Assembly (NCBI GenBank): GCA_963210315.1
Contig: OY723272.1
Coordinates: 2,232,001 to 2,296,000 of the forward strand
Source: Rhynchopus euleeides
Taxonomy: Eukaryota; Euglenozoa; Diplonemea; Diplonemida; Diplonemidae
DNA: 64,000 bases
Direction of reading: 5' to 3'
Shown: positions 21,255 to 31,912 of the stretch, one piece after another
Numbering within the stretch: the first letter of the stretch is position 1
Layout of the letters: every line of letters begins with the position of its first letter
Position numbers and translations under genes: made by a program
Notes under the pieces: model-generated
Database searches by the model: none
Seen by the model: only the letters and a program-made list of their open reading frames with translations
What the model was told of the DNA's origin: nothing

Positions 21255-21896
21255 ATGGCCGACGTCACGAAATCCAGCACGATCGACCAGAGCCAGCCTC
21301 CTCTGGACTACGATGAGAAGGCCCCTTTGGCGCCCGTGATGGGTGTGCCTGCTGGGTATGATGCGGGCTGCCCACAGGTGCAGCAGACGCAGCAGGTTGT
21401 GGTGCAGACCGGGGATTTCGAGTCCGGCATCTGCAGCTGCTCCGATGACATGCCCGCGTGCTGCGACGTGTTCTGGTGCGGGATGTGCGTCAGCGCGCGT
21501 CTGTGGGACTCCATCGAGAACGACCAGCCCAACCACATGAACAGGGGCGTGTGTGCGATGTACGGGGTGACGTACGGTGTCGCTGTCGCTCTGAACATAG
21601 TCGTCCCCGGTGCCGGATCCGCCCTGATGGCCCTCCCCATTACTGGGCTGTCGATGATGCAGCGCATGAAGCTGCGGGCGAAGATGGGTATCGATGCGAA
21701 CCACTGCGAGGACTGCCTCTGTGCCTTCTGGTGCACGCCCTGCACCATGTGCCAGCTGCACAAGGAGTCTGTGCGCCGCGGCGTTTCCCCCGGTTACATC
21801 TGCTGCCCACAGAACAACACCACCGTGATTGTGCAGCAGAACGTGCAGCCGACGTACGTTGTGCAGCAGCCCCCCCCCGCCACCGTCTACCAGTAG
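21255..21896 (+). CDS. PLAC8-family membrane protein, array copy 2
   Basis: 213 residues. The same architecture as copy 1, but the N-terminal Gln-rich linker is shorter (PQVQQTQQVVVQTGDFESG), because a repetitive CAG/GTG-rich segment is missing. It also begins MADVTKSSTIDQSQ. The PLAC8 cysteines are complete (CDVFWCGMC and CEDCLCAFWCTPC). From the domain centre to the stop it is almost identical in DNA to copy 1, suggesting recent duplication or gene conversion. Its 3' flank departs from the array consensus after about 30 bp. Confidence 0.85.
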   Translation: MADVTKSSTIDQSQPPLDYDEKAPLAPVMGVPAGYDAGCPQVQQTQQVVVQTGDFESGICSCSDDMPACCDVFWCGMCVSARLWDSIENDQPNHMNRGVCAMYGVTYGVAVALNIVVPGAGSALMALPITGLSMMQRMKLRAKMGIDANHCEDCLCAFWCTPCTMCQLHKESVRRGVSPGYICCPQNNTTVIVQQNVQPTYVVQQPPPATVYQ

Positions 21897-21929
21897 CGTG
21901 CTGCATGTCATGTGGATGCGAGCCCCAAG

Positions 21930-23035
21930 GCCAGCTATTGCTCAGACTTCTACAGCGATCTGCGTCTATGGCACTGGGACAACGCACATTGTGCATGTCA
22001 CTGCCCTGAGAGCCCCACATGTCAGCTTGGTCGCCGATCCCAAAAAAAACGAAAGATCCCGCACATCGATGCGTGTTGACCCTCTTCATGCAGATATTCT
22101 TGTTGTTTGCATTGTTCGCCCTATCTGCGCTTGCACCTTTCTCGCTCCCATTTGATTCGTCTCCAATCGGTGCATGCGTTTTGTTCGTTTCTGCTGCGAA
22201 GGGTTGCCCTGTGTGTGCTCTTTTAGCTGCAGGCATATCTGGCCCGGTATGCACTCCTCCCGAAAAACCGTCATGTGTGTTGGTCCTGGTCGAGTGAGAG
22301 GAAACAACAATTGCAAGGATGGTTGCTCCATAGGTTCCATACCATGATGTACGCATGCTCAGGGAACTCTGGTGCGAAATATCACGAATTGAATTCTTGG
22401 GGTTGTGAGGGTTCGAGGTTGGCAGCTGTTAGCCCTCTTGGTTGCTTCCCTGGAGCAGACCGTGCTGTGTGCATGCCACACAAATGCAGCCTTGTCGTGT
22501 TTGTCTCACATCACACGATCTCTTCGTGATCTGCAGCGTGGGGCGATTTGGGAGGAATGTACACCACTCCCAGACGGCCCGGCAAGAAGCCGGACAGAAG
22601 CCCCTGCCCTGTGTGTGATCGAGATAGTGGAAGCGATCAACAAGTACAACCACTCTCTCTGAGATCTCAGACTGTTGACCTCACCCCTTTTCCCTTTTCT
22701 ATCCTCCGACACAAATCAGAGACTCAAGAATTTCTCGAAGTTTTCTTTCCTTTGGAATGGGGAGGGGGTCTTCGCGGCAATTGCCGAGACAAGTCCAAGA
22801 GCTTCCACCTGCTCGAAGAGAGGCAATTCATCAAAAATACCCTCGTGGCACCCCGTCGTGAAGATCCCCCTCTGAGCTTTGACCTTCATCAAACATCTCC
22901 AGGGACCCAACCAGTGTGTCGACTCAATACCTATATCTTGTCTGCTTCCTTCCATCAGATTCTCGTTAGGCTCCCACAGAAATAGGCGGATGCTGTAACC
23001 ACTCTTTACTGCACCGTCAATCCTGCCGCCTCTGA
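21930..23035. other. 1.1-kb segment replacing part of the array flank
   Basis: After PLAC8 copy 2 the common 3' flank (GCGAGCCCC) switches to unrelated sequence at about 21926 and resumes at about 23036 (TGCCGCTCCTAACTGCAGGA). Around 100 bp of flank are missing at the join. I see no ORF with a recognisable domain, and no terminal repeats to prove a transposon. Confidence 0.5.
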
Positions 23036-23548
23036 CTGCCGCTCCTAACTGCAGGAGAGTGACCCCTCCCTCTAACACACTTCATGTCAAGCTGCGCCAC
23101 TCCGACACTGCGGCACTGAATGAACCACCTTGCCCTTCTCCACCCCTTCCTTCCGCACCGCCTGCAGTCCGACTCGTGTTCGAGCGGAGGTGGTGTTTCT
23201 GTTCTTTCTCCGTACCCCCTGCAATCCGACTCGTGTTTGAGCGGAGGTTAGTGTTGCTCTGATGAGAGGCACATTGCAGCGTGAATTCCCTACCCCACTC
23301 CCCCTCCGGGGGTTGAGACGGGTTTGCTTGATTGTGTTCATTACAATACAGCTTCTCAGAGATATGAGAGGGCGCACCATGTCATGTGTTCTGGGACATC
23401 TGAGGTCACGGGTAGGCAGGGCACGACCAACACAAATTCGGGAGAATTTCTGTATGGCCCATGATGAGAACAACTGAAAGAGTGACCATGTTGAGAAGAG
23501 CGCGTGTCGGTTCCGTGCCCCCCCCCCACCCCCAACACCCCACCCTGC
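23036..23548. repeat. Array flank unit without a gene in between
   Basis: It carries the standard 3'-flank and then 5'-flank sequences of the PLAC8 array, and is cut at 23548 by the hAT-like element. The rest of the 5' flank continues at 24400. Confidence 0.65.
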
Positions 23549-24399
23549 TAGGCATGTCGCTAAGCGTCGACCGTCGACCCAGTGATTTTGGGTTTCCCCC
23601 CCCACAAAAAAGCGTCGACCCAGTGAAACTGGGTTGACGCTTGGTCGAGGCTTGGAGCGTCGATCCAGTGGAACTGGGTTGCCATTCAAGCCTGGACCAA
23701 GCGTCAACCCATTTATTACGCTGGGTCGACGCTAACCGAGCGTTGACCCGGTTACACTGGGTCGACGCTCAGCAAGCGTCGACCAAGCGTCAACCCACTT
23801 TCACTGGGTCGACGCCGAAGAGAGTATGGTTTTGCAGGAACAGATGCTCACTACCGTGGCCTCCGGCGGCTGGGGGGCTCCGCCCCCCAGACCCCCCTGT
23901 GGCGTATGTCTCGTACTCAAGTCATTCGATTCCCACCAGGTCAGGGAATCCAACCACTCCAGTAGCCTCAGGGGGACGCAGCCAACTCACACAGAATCTG
24001 TACGCCCACAATGAACAGATGTTCACTACCGTGGCCTCCGGCGGCTGGGGGGCTCTGCCCCCCAGACCCCCCATCTCGCGTGCCCGTCTAGTAACCAAGT
24101 CCTTGCGCTTCAACGGCCGTGGCATATCAGGGGGTAAATCATGGTCCCGAAAGCCATTTTTTGGGTTTCCTCCGGCACCCGAGGATGGCGCGAGCGGGAG
24201 AGGAACCACGGAAGGAACCCAGCGCCTCACACCGTGCCCACCTAGTGGTCCACCGACGGGAAAATTAGGCAACAACACGAGCGCGCGAGAGAAATTGACC
24301 CCTAGTGTTTTCCCCTCTGATTCCCCCCCCCCCCCCAAAAAAAAACAGGAGCGTCAACCCACCAAATCTCCAAAATTGAAAAGTTAGCGACAGGCCTGG
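23549..24399. mobile_element. hAT-like element upstream of PLAC8 copy 3
   Basis: The ends are TAGGCATGTCGCTAA and TTAGCGACAGGCCTGG, imperfect inverted repeats. CACCCTGC lies directly before the left end (23541-23548) and directly after the right end (24400-24407). The empty site is at about 21122 (CACCCTGCCACCCAAG). The left third is an array of GTCGACCCAGT...ACTGGGTCGAC palindromes (23570-23820); the middle has two copies of the GGGGGGCTCCGCCCCCC motif (about 23875 and 24045). There is no transposase. Confidence 0.7.
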
Positions 24400-24534
24400 C
24401 ACCCTGCCACCCAAGTGGCCTTGCCTGCGAACACGTTGCATTGCACACTCACCTGCTCCCTTCGACCACCCACCTGCCAGGCCCTGCCACACACTTGGTA
24501 TATTCATTCCTTCACTCTCTCTTTCATCTACACG

Positions 24535-25230
24535 ATGGCCGACGTCACGAAGTACAGCAAGATCGACCAGAGCCAGCCTCCTCTGGACTACGATGACGGT
24601 GCCCCTTCGGCACCTGTGATGGGTGTGCCTGCTGGGTATGATGCGGGCTACCCACAGGTGCAGCCTGCGCAGCCTGTGCAGCAGGTGCATCCTGTGCAGG
24701 TGCAGGAGACGCAGCAGATGCAGCAGGTTGTGGTGCAGACCGGGAATTTCCAGTCTGGCATCTGCAGCTGCTTCGATGACATGTCCGCGTGCTGCGACGT
24801 GTTCTGGTGCGGGATGTGCGTCAGCGCGCGTCTGTGGGACTCCATCGAGAACGACCAGCCCAACCACATGAACAGCGGCGTGTGTGCGATGTACGGGGTG
24901 ACGTACGGTGTCGCTGTCGCTCTGAACATGGTCGTCCCCGGTGCCGGATCCGCCCTGATGGCCCTCCCCATTGTTGGGCTGTCGATGATGCAGCGCATGA
25001 AGCTGCGGGCGAAGATGCGTATCGATGCGAACCACTGCGAGGACTGCCTCTGTGCCTTCTGGTGCACGCCCTGCACCATGTGCCAGCTGCACAAGGAGTC
25101 TGTGCGCCGCGGCGTTTCCCCTGGATACTGCTGCTGCCAGCCGAACACCACCGTGGTGGTTGTGCAGCAGAACGTGCAGCCGACGTACGTTGTGCAGCAG
25201 CAGCCCCCCCCCGCCACCATCTACCAGTAG
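24535..25230 (+). CDS. PLAC8-family membrane protein, array copy 3
   Basis: 231 residues from ATG 24535. It has the long Gln/Pro/Val linker (QPAQPVQQVHPVQVQETQQM) and complete PLAC8 cysteine clusters (ICSCFDDMSACCDVFWCGMC and CEDCLCAFWCTPC). After the second cluster it has GYCCCQPNTT where copies 1 and 2 have GYICCPQNNTT, adding a cysteine. The Met-Arg in KMRIDANHC replaces the usual KMGIDANHC. The hAT-like element ends about 135 bp upstream, before the shared acceptor block CCACCTGCCAG (about 24479), so the element probably does not disrupt the mature mRNA. Confidence 0.85.
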   Translation: MADVTKYSKIDQSQPPLDYDDGAPSAPVMGVPAGYDAGYPQVQPAQPVQQVHPVQVQETQQMQQVVVQTGNFQSGICSCFDDMSACCDVFWCGMCVSARLWDSIENDQPNHMNSGVCAMYGVTYGVAVALNMVVPGAGSALMALPIVGLSMMQRMKLRAKMRIDANHCEDCLCAFWCTPCTMCQLHKESVRRGVSPGYCCCQPNTTVVVVQQNVQPTYVVQQQPPPATIYQ

Positions 25231-26183
25231 CGTGCTGCATGACATGTGGATGCGAGCCCCTCAGCCACTCCGTGCTGCACCCCATGAAGCCTGCCGCCTC
25301 TGCCTGATCCTGTCGTTGTGCTGTGCCGCTCTTTGATACCAGCAGGGTCTTCCGCTCCTAACTGCAGGAGAGTGACCCCTCCCCCTAACACACTTCATGT
25401 CAAACTGCGCCACTCCAACACTGCAGCACTGGGCGAACCACCCGGGCCACCCCCTCCATGCCTTCCCTCCACACCCCTGCAATCCGACTCGTGTTTGAGC
25501 GGAGGTTAGTGTTTCTCTTCTTTGCATATTGCAACGTGAATCCCCCGCCCTCCCGCCACCTTTTGTTTTTGAGAAATAGAACGTACAGCTGTTGTCAAAG
25601 CAACGTGCCAGATATACTAAGCGAGGACCACCCCCGCTCTGTTCTTGCCTGCCCAAATCACACATGATTCACTCCAGAGCCCAAATCATATGGCACCCCT
25701 CCTCTCCCCCATTGCAATCAGCACTCACACACCTGAGCTGACCTCCGTGCTGATACCGAAGTCCTTTTGCCCTCCTCCCGAAGGGGGGAAGGACTTAATA
25801 ATCTCCAACGGGGTGGTCCCCAGACCTCCCCACCCCTGCCACACCCCGCCCCCCACCCCTCCGCGTCACTGTGGAAAGAAAAAATTTGCATGCGGAAAGT
25901 ATGATTCTCCAAACGCATGATTGCGTGATGTAGCCGATTGCCCTTGTTCTGTCTCGTGTTGGCGTCCGCTTCATTCCCACAGGAAGGGCACCGCCCAGGC
26001 CTCCTTCTGTGCACGGCGGATGTGTCGTCATGTTGACAGGAAGGGAGCCAGGACTACCGAAGCAAAATGTTTACGAGAAGGTGGGTGCAAAAAATGGCAC
26101 CACGTCAGGGCTGCTGTTGATTTCTTTTCCTGCGCACGCCAGGGCGTTCGCTCGGTGAGGAAGAAACACACCCCTGTGAGGGT

Positions 26184-26297
26184 GGGGGGTCTTCGCTACT
26201 CGACGAGTTTCCGACAACGTTCGATGTTTTCCCGCCATATTAGTAGACGGAATTCAGCAAAAAAAAGTAATGCCGTCGCGTAGCGAACCCCCCCCCC
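26184..26297. mobile_element. Short MITE, GGGGGTCTTCGC family
   Basis: It begins GGGGGGTCTTCGCTAC and ends GTAGCGAACCCCCCCCCC, 114 bp, an inverted terminal pair with a non-coding interior. The target duplication cannot be read with certainty because the ends run into G/C tracts. Confidence 0.6.
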
Positions 26298-26833
26298 CTA
26301 ATTCCGTTTAAATAATGGCACAGGTGGGCGGCGGGCACTGAGTTAAAACAAAGAGATCGGGCAAACCGGAAAGGGTTCTCCCATAGATGTCCCCCACCGC
26401 AGCGCAGCTCCCCCCAAAGGGGGGTGGGGTGAACGATGAATATAAGAGCTAGGGCGGAAGGTAGCAGACCGCCCCTGGGGGCAGCCAAATATAACTGTGC
26501 GTCTGCAAATTAGAATGAGGGTGAGAAATGAGCGCCGGGGGCAGGGGGCGGGGGAGGGTATTCGTCGATCGCGAGAACGCATCCCGACAGCCCGTCCAGT
26601 GTGTCCTGCGTGATATGTCATCGCACAGTCGCCTGCGTTGCCATCAAAGCCATCGCAAAAACAACCATGGTTACCCCCACACCCCCACCCATGCCCACTG
26701 TAGGATTTAGCCAGCGGGGAGAGGCAGAGAGCACTTCGCCAGAACCCCATCTTCGGGCAGGAAGTTCCGTGTGGTGGTTGTGCTTTTAATTTCCATCCCA
26801 CCCCCTAGAGTCTGGCACGAACCCCCCCCCCCC

Positions 26834-27945
26834 CAGGGCTGTAAATAAGGTTTGGGGGTCAGGAGTCGGGAGTCGGGAGTCGGTTATTTACAGTCACCTA
26901 AGGTACCTGGGGTGGGGGGCTGGGGGGGACGGGCGGTCTCAAACCCTACTCAATCCTGCACGCATCCTGTAGTACGGCCACCTCTGCCGTGGAGAGTCCC
27001 ATGGACCCTCCAGCAGTCGCCCACCATTCGGTCAGGGCGGACTGACTCGGCGCTTGCGGGGTCTTCCCGCGTGCGAGGTGGTCCGCGAAGAAGCACGCGA
27101 CGCACAGCGCCATGTTGGCTGTCCCAGCCAACCCCCCACTTCGCCCGCAGCGCCCCACACGCTGCGAGCACCTCACTCACGGCAGCAGTATTTGGCTGCA
27201 TAGCTCTCAGTATTTCCCGTGCATGCAGCGCATGCATCCACAAATTTTGTGGATGCATCCACACACAGCCTGGAGCTCCGAAGCCCTGCATGCAGGCCTG
27301 CCTGCAGTGGATGAATGCCTGTATGCCAAATCGAAAATCCATTTTTTGACATTTTCGGGCATCCCTGGATGCCGTGGATGCATGCATGGATGCATCCACA
27401 CCATCCACGGCCCCACTGAGAGCTATGTTGGCTGTGAGTCAAACACTACTGCCTCTACCTGAGGCATGTTGTGTCGCAACAGTTGCGTCACATGTGTGAC
27501 GCATCTGTGTGGAGTGTGTGTGGTTGTGCACGTGTGCGCTGCGGTATGCTCAACCACCTGATGGGGGCGGAACACAACTCTTCTTGGGAGCTGCCAGGAT
27601 CTGGCAAAAGGGGCGGGAAAGGGGCGCCGTATTCACAGCAGTGGTTTGGCAATGAACTCACCCCAGTTCAGAGACCGGTAATGAAGAAGATGACTGGGAG
27701 GCACACACCATGTCCCACCCAGCGGGACCCCCACACCCCCACCCACCCATCGGGACCCCCCCTCCTCGGGTGTTCCAAAAACCCTTTCTTTTGAATATTT
27801 GGAGTCTGTGCGGATCGCAGTGGGGTCATTTTGGCCATGGGGTGCCTAATACCGCACATTCCCTAAGGGAAGCAAGGCAACCCTCCCAATCCCAAAAAAT
27901 CCGGCGCGAGTCGGGAGTCGGGAGTCGGCCTTATTTACACCCCTG
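26834..27945. mobile_element. hAT-like element inserted in a poly-C tract
   Basis: Left end CAGGGCTGTAAATAAGG, right end CCTTATTTACACCCCTG. Both are bordered by at least 12 C (26822-26833 and 27946-27966), so any 8-bp duplication would be CCCCCCCC but cannot be proved. Near both ends is the same GAGTCGGGAGTCGGGAGTCG repeat in direct orientation. The interior has many TGGATGCA/TGCATCCA palindromes (27225-27410) and a piece of the foldback element seen at 2475. There is no coding capacity. Confidence 0.6.
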
Positions 27946-28889
27946 CCCCCCCCCCCCCCCCCCCCCGCCGACGCAACGGCGTCCTTGGGGACGATACCTG
28001 TGGCCCTTGCCTTGCAGCTTAAAAGGTGGCCCGTCCCCTCCAACCTTAGCCCCGACCAACGCCCACACCCCATATGCCAGGCTGTTGCCGGCCTTCCGAA
28101 CAGGGTGCTGCCTGCTCACACAGCCGTATCACCGTATATAGCTGTGGTGAGGTCGTTCGTTCAGAGAGAATCCTGCGGACCCCTTTTTTGGAGGTTGCCG
28201 GCAACACGCCAAACTCTTATTTGTTTCTTTATCGGAAGGCAAAACCACGTGAACCAGGGTGTTGCCAGAATTCACTGGTTCAGAGGACAGCGATGTGGGA
28301 TGGCGCTTCCAAGCCGGCTTTTTTCACCCCCGCGCAAGTGTTGAGACCTGAAAAGTAGGGGTCCTGTGCCAGCTAGCCCAGATGAACAACAGAGGTCCTG
28401 AGAGGAGCAGAATGATAGTCCGGATATCCTTTGTTTCGAAAAAATGTGTCGAGGGAATCAGGGATTGTGTCTTCATTGCGATATCAAATTTGGGAACACC
28501 AGGCCTGCGGCAACACTGCCCTCTCCGGCTGTAGCTGCTGGAGCATATAGTGTTGCTTTCAGACTGGCAGTTCCTCGTGGGTCGTTGTGTTGTGGGTGGG
28601 TAGTGAGCGTGGCGCCCGCCGGTATTGCGTTTGGGAACATCAACAGTGTTTGCATGGTGCGACTAACACGAAGCAAAACAAAGCTTGTCGTGTGCGGGGA
28701 CAAGGAGTACCCAGCGAGAAGGTGAGGATCCGTGCCCCCACACCCCACCCTGCCACGTACACAATGCAAGTGGCCTTGCCTGCGAACACGTTGCATTGCA
28801 CACTCACCTGCTCCCTTCGACCACCCACCTGCCAGGCCCTGCCACACACTTGCTATCTTCATTCCTTCACTCTCTCTTTCATCTACACG

Positions 28890-29615
28890 ATGGCCGACGT
28901 CACGAAGTACAGCAAGATCGACCAGAGCCAGCCTCCTCTGGACTACGATGAGAAGGCCCCTTTGGCGCCCGTGATGGGAGTGCCTGCTGGGTACGACGCG
29001 GGCTGCTCACAGGTGCAGCAGGTGCAGGAGACGCAGCGGGTTGTGGTGCGGACTGGGGATTTCCAGTCTGGCATCTGCGACTGCTTCGATGACATGTCCG
29101 CGTGCTGCGACGTGTTCTGGTGCGGGATGTGCGTCAGCGCGCGTCTGTGGGACTCCATCGAGAACGACCACGCCAACCACATGAACTGTGGTGTGTGTGC
29201 ACTGTACGCGGCTACGTACGGTGCCGTCGTCGCTCTGAATATGTTCGTTCCGCTCGTCCCCGGTGTCTGGTCTGGCCTGATCTCCATCCCCATGTTTGTG
29301 CTGACGTGGATGCAGCGCATGTACCTGCGCGAGAGGATGGGTATCGATGCGAACCACTGCGAGGACTGCCTCTGTGCCTTCTGGTGCACGCCCTGCACCA
29401 TGTGCCAGCTGCACAAGGAGTCTGTGCGCCGCGGCGTTTCCCCCGGATACATCTGCTGCCAGCCGAACACCACCGTGGTGGTTGTGCAGCAGAACGTGCA
29501 GCCGACGTACGTTGTGCAGCAGCCCCCCCCCCGCCACCGTCTACCAGTAGCGTGCTGCATGACAGTATGTCATGTGGATGCGAGCCCCTCAGCCACTCCG
29601 TGCTGCACCCCATGA
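28890..29615 (+). CDS. PLAC8-family membrane protein, array copy 4, altered C-terminus
   Basis: 241 residues as read. N-terminal linker short (CSQVQQVQETQRVVVRTGD). Cysteine clusters are complete (ICDCFDDMSACCDVFWCGMC; CEDCLCAFWCTPC). The hydrophobic core between them is the most diverged in the array (ALYAATYGAVVALNMFVPLV, then SIPMFVLTWMQRMYLRERMG). Near the end a run of 10 C at 29523-29532 replaces the 9 C of copies 1-3, shifting the frame: instead of PPPATVYQ and stop, the frame reads PPPRHRLPVACCM... to a stop at 29613-29615. Either a real indel or a homopolymer sequencing error. Everything upstream is intact. Confidence 0.75.
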   Translation: MADVTKYSKIDQSQPPLDYDEKAPLAPVMGVPAGYDAGCSQVQQVQETQRVVVRTGDFQSGICDCFDDMSACCDVFWCGMCVSARLWDSIENDHANHMNCGVCALYAATYGAVVALNMFVPLVPGVWSGLISIPMFVLTWMQRMYLRERMGIDANHCEDCLCAFWCTPCTMCQLHKESVRRGVSPGYICCQPNTTVVVVQQNVQPTYVVQQPPPRHRLPVACCMTVCHVDASPSATPCCTP

Positions 29616-31216
29616 AGCCTGCGCCTCTGCCTGAGCCTGTCGTTGTGCTGTGCCGCTCTTTGATACCAGCAGGGTCTTCCGCTCCTAGCTGCAGGAGAGT
29701 GACCCCTCCCCCTAACACACTTCATGTCAAACTGCGCCACTCCGACAGTGCGGCACTGGGCGAACCACCCGGGCCACCCCCTCCATGCCTTCCCTCCACA
29801 CCCCTGCAATCCGACTCGTGTTTGAGCGGAGGTTTCTCTTTTGCAACATGAATAATTGTCCCTCCGTGGCTCGGTGGGTGCCTGTGTGATATGGTTGACG
29901 TCCTTCTTCGTTCTGCGGAGTTGTTGGTAGTTGGTGATGCGTAGGGTCGGGGCAGAATTTGAGCCAGCCACGGAAGGAAACGTATCACACAGGCACCCAC
30001 GGAGCGAGGCGCCACCGAGGCGGAAACCGCACAGAGCCGCAGGCACCGAAGGGCCCAGCCCTGTGTGGTGTGCCTCTTCTTGCCTTTTTGATCCCTGTCT
30101 CTCCCGACACCCCCGCCCTTCCTGTGCTCCTCTGCAATTCTGCCTTGTCCTTCTTCACCTTCTATCTGCCTCGTCGTGGCCCCTTCGTTCGAACCTGCAG
30201 CACGGATGTGTTAGGGGGCTTCGCTACAGCGGGGACAATGGTGTGTTTCTATGTAACACAACAGGACTTCCCTATCCTGCAAGTGAAGAATATCGGGCAG
30301 CGCTTTTGGGAAACAAAAGACAATCTCCTCATCAGGCTGTGGGGGTGCTTTTGTTTTGCCCGGATCTGGCGCACAGAACAGCAGCAGCCCGGTATTTTCT
30401 TGGTACAGCAGTGACAATTCACCTTTGGTGCTGTGAGCAGAACCTTCGTCCAAACTGTTGTCAAATAAACCTGCCGAGTCGCGAATGCTTCCTTCCCCTC
30501 TGGTTTTGCTTGCCCAAATCATATTTCGCCCCGTAGCCTCCCCTCCCCTCCCCCATTGCAATCAGCACTCACACACCTGAGCTGACCTCCGTGCTGATAC
30601 CGAAGTCCTTTTGCCCTCCTCCCGAAGGGGGGAAGGACTTCAATAATAATCTCGCAACGGGGTGGCCCCCCAGACCCCGCTTGGTTATGACTTGCGAGCG
30701 AATCGTCTGTCGTCCAAATCCCAATGAGATGTCGCCTACGTATCACCCATTCAGGGAGGATTATTGGGCGATGTTTTTGTCAAGATTTATCTTGACTCTT
30801 ATCTCTTTAACCGTGATGTCCTTTGCACATTGCAGCGTGAATTCCCTACCCCCTCCGGGGGTTGAGACGGGTTTGCTTGATTGTGTTCATAACAATACAG
30901 CTTCTCAGAGATATGACAGGGCGCACCATGTCATGTGTTCTGGGACATCTGAGGTCACGGGTAGGCAGGGCACGACCAACACAAATTCGGGAGAATTTCT
31001 GTATGGCCCATGATGAGAACAACTGAAAGAGTGACCATGTTGAGAAGAGCGCGTGTCGGTTCCGTGCCCCTCCCCAACACCCACCCTGCCACCCAAGTGG
31101 CCTTGCCTGCGAACACGTTGCATTGCACACTCACCTGCTCCCTTCGACCACCCACCTGCCAGGCCCTGCCACACACTTGCTATCTTCCTTCCTTCACTCT
31201 CTCTTTCATCGACACG
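29616..31216. other. Spacer between PLAC8 copies 4 and 5
   Basis: Array 3' flank (to about 29835), then mixed sequence with a foldback at about 29869-30012, the GAAGTCCTTTTGCCCTCCTC block at about 30603, and the array 5' flank from about 30820. No gene is seen. Confidence 0.5.
29869..30012. mobile_element. Small foldback, GGTGGGTGCCTGTGTGATA arms
   Basis: CGGTGGGTGCCTGTGTGATA at about 29877 and its complement TATCACACAGGCACCCAC at about 29985 form inverted arms about 145 bp apart end to end. The exact ends and target duplication are not clear. Confidence 0.5.
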
Positions 31217-31912
31217 ATGGCCGACGTCACGAAGTACAGCAAGATCGACCAGAGCCAGCCTCCTCTGGACTACGATGACGGTGCCCCTTCGGCACCTGTG
31301 ATGGGTGTGCCTGCTGGGTATGATGCGGGCTACCCACAGGTGCAGCCTGCGCAGCCTGTGCAGCAGGTGCATCCTGTGCAGGTGCAGGAGACGCAGCAGA
31401 TGCAGCAGGTTGTGGTGCAGAACGGAAATTTCCAGTCTGGCATCTGCAACTGCTTCGATGACATGCCCGCGTGCTGCGACGTGATTTGGTGTCAGCCGTG
31501 CGTCAGCGCGCGTCTGTGGGACTCCATCGAGAACGACCAGCCCAACCACATTAACAGTGGCGTGTGTGCGATGTACGGGGTTACATACGGTACCGCTGTC
31601 GCCCTGGACATGGTCGTCCCCGGTGCCGGAGCCGCCCTGATGTCAATCCCCCTGTTTGTGGTGTCGATGATGCAGCGCATGAAGCTGCGGGCAAAGATGG
31701 GCATCGAGCCGAACCACTGCGAGGACTGCCTCTGTGCCTTCTGGTGCACGCCCTGCACCATGTGCCAGCTGCACAAGGAGTCTGTGCGCCGCGGCGTTTC
31801 CCCTGGATACTGCTGCTGCCAGCCGAACACCACCGTGGTGGTTGTGCAGCAGAACGTGCAGCCGACGTACGTTGTGCAGCAGCAGGCCCCCCCCGCAACC
31901 GTCTACCAGTAG
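31217..31912 (+). CDS. PLAC8-family membrane protein, array copy 5
   Basis: 231 residues from ATG 31217. Long linker as in copy 3. Cluster 1 reads ICNCFDDMPACCDVIWCQPC, the only copy with the C-x-P-C spacing typical of plant PLAC8 proteins; cluster 2 is CEDCLCAFWCTPC. The membrane-like segment is MYGVTYGTAVALDMVVPGAG followed by SIPLFVVSMM. It ends QQQAPPATVYQ. Upstream is the same acceptor block (CACCTGCCAG, about 31160). Confidence 0.85.
   Translation: MADVTKYSKIDQSQPPLDYDDGAPSAPVMGVPAGYDAGYPQVQPAQPVQQVHPVQVQETQQMQQVVVQNGNFQSGICNCFDDMPACCDVIWCQPCVSARLWDSIENDQPNHINSGVCAMYGVTYGTAVALDMVVPGAGAALMSIPLFVVSMMQRMKLRAKMGIEPNHCEDCLCAFWCTPCTMCQLHKESVRRGVSPGYCCCQPNTTVVVVQQNVQPTYVVQQQAPPATVYQ

Larger units (their letters stand above)
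25231..28889. other. 3.7-kb spacer between PLAC8 copies 3 and 4
   Basis: It starts with the array 3' flank and ends with the array 5' flank (from about 28765). Between are a small MITE (26184-26297), a CAGGG-ended element (26834-27945) and a GAAGTCCTTTTGCCCTCCTC hairpin block (about 25735-25800) repeated at about 30578-30650. I found no gene. Confidence 0.5.

Noticed and set aside
22548..22985. 145-residue ORF in the segment after PLAC8 copy 2
   Set aside because: No domain, no conserved start context, and overlapping ORFs of equal weight.
23641..24387. 248-residue ORF across the hAT-like element
   Set aside because: It reads through palindromic GTCGACCCAGT repeats and the GC hairpin blocks; composition is that of the repeats.
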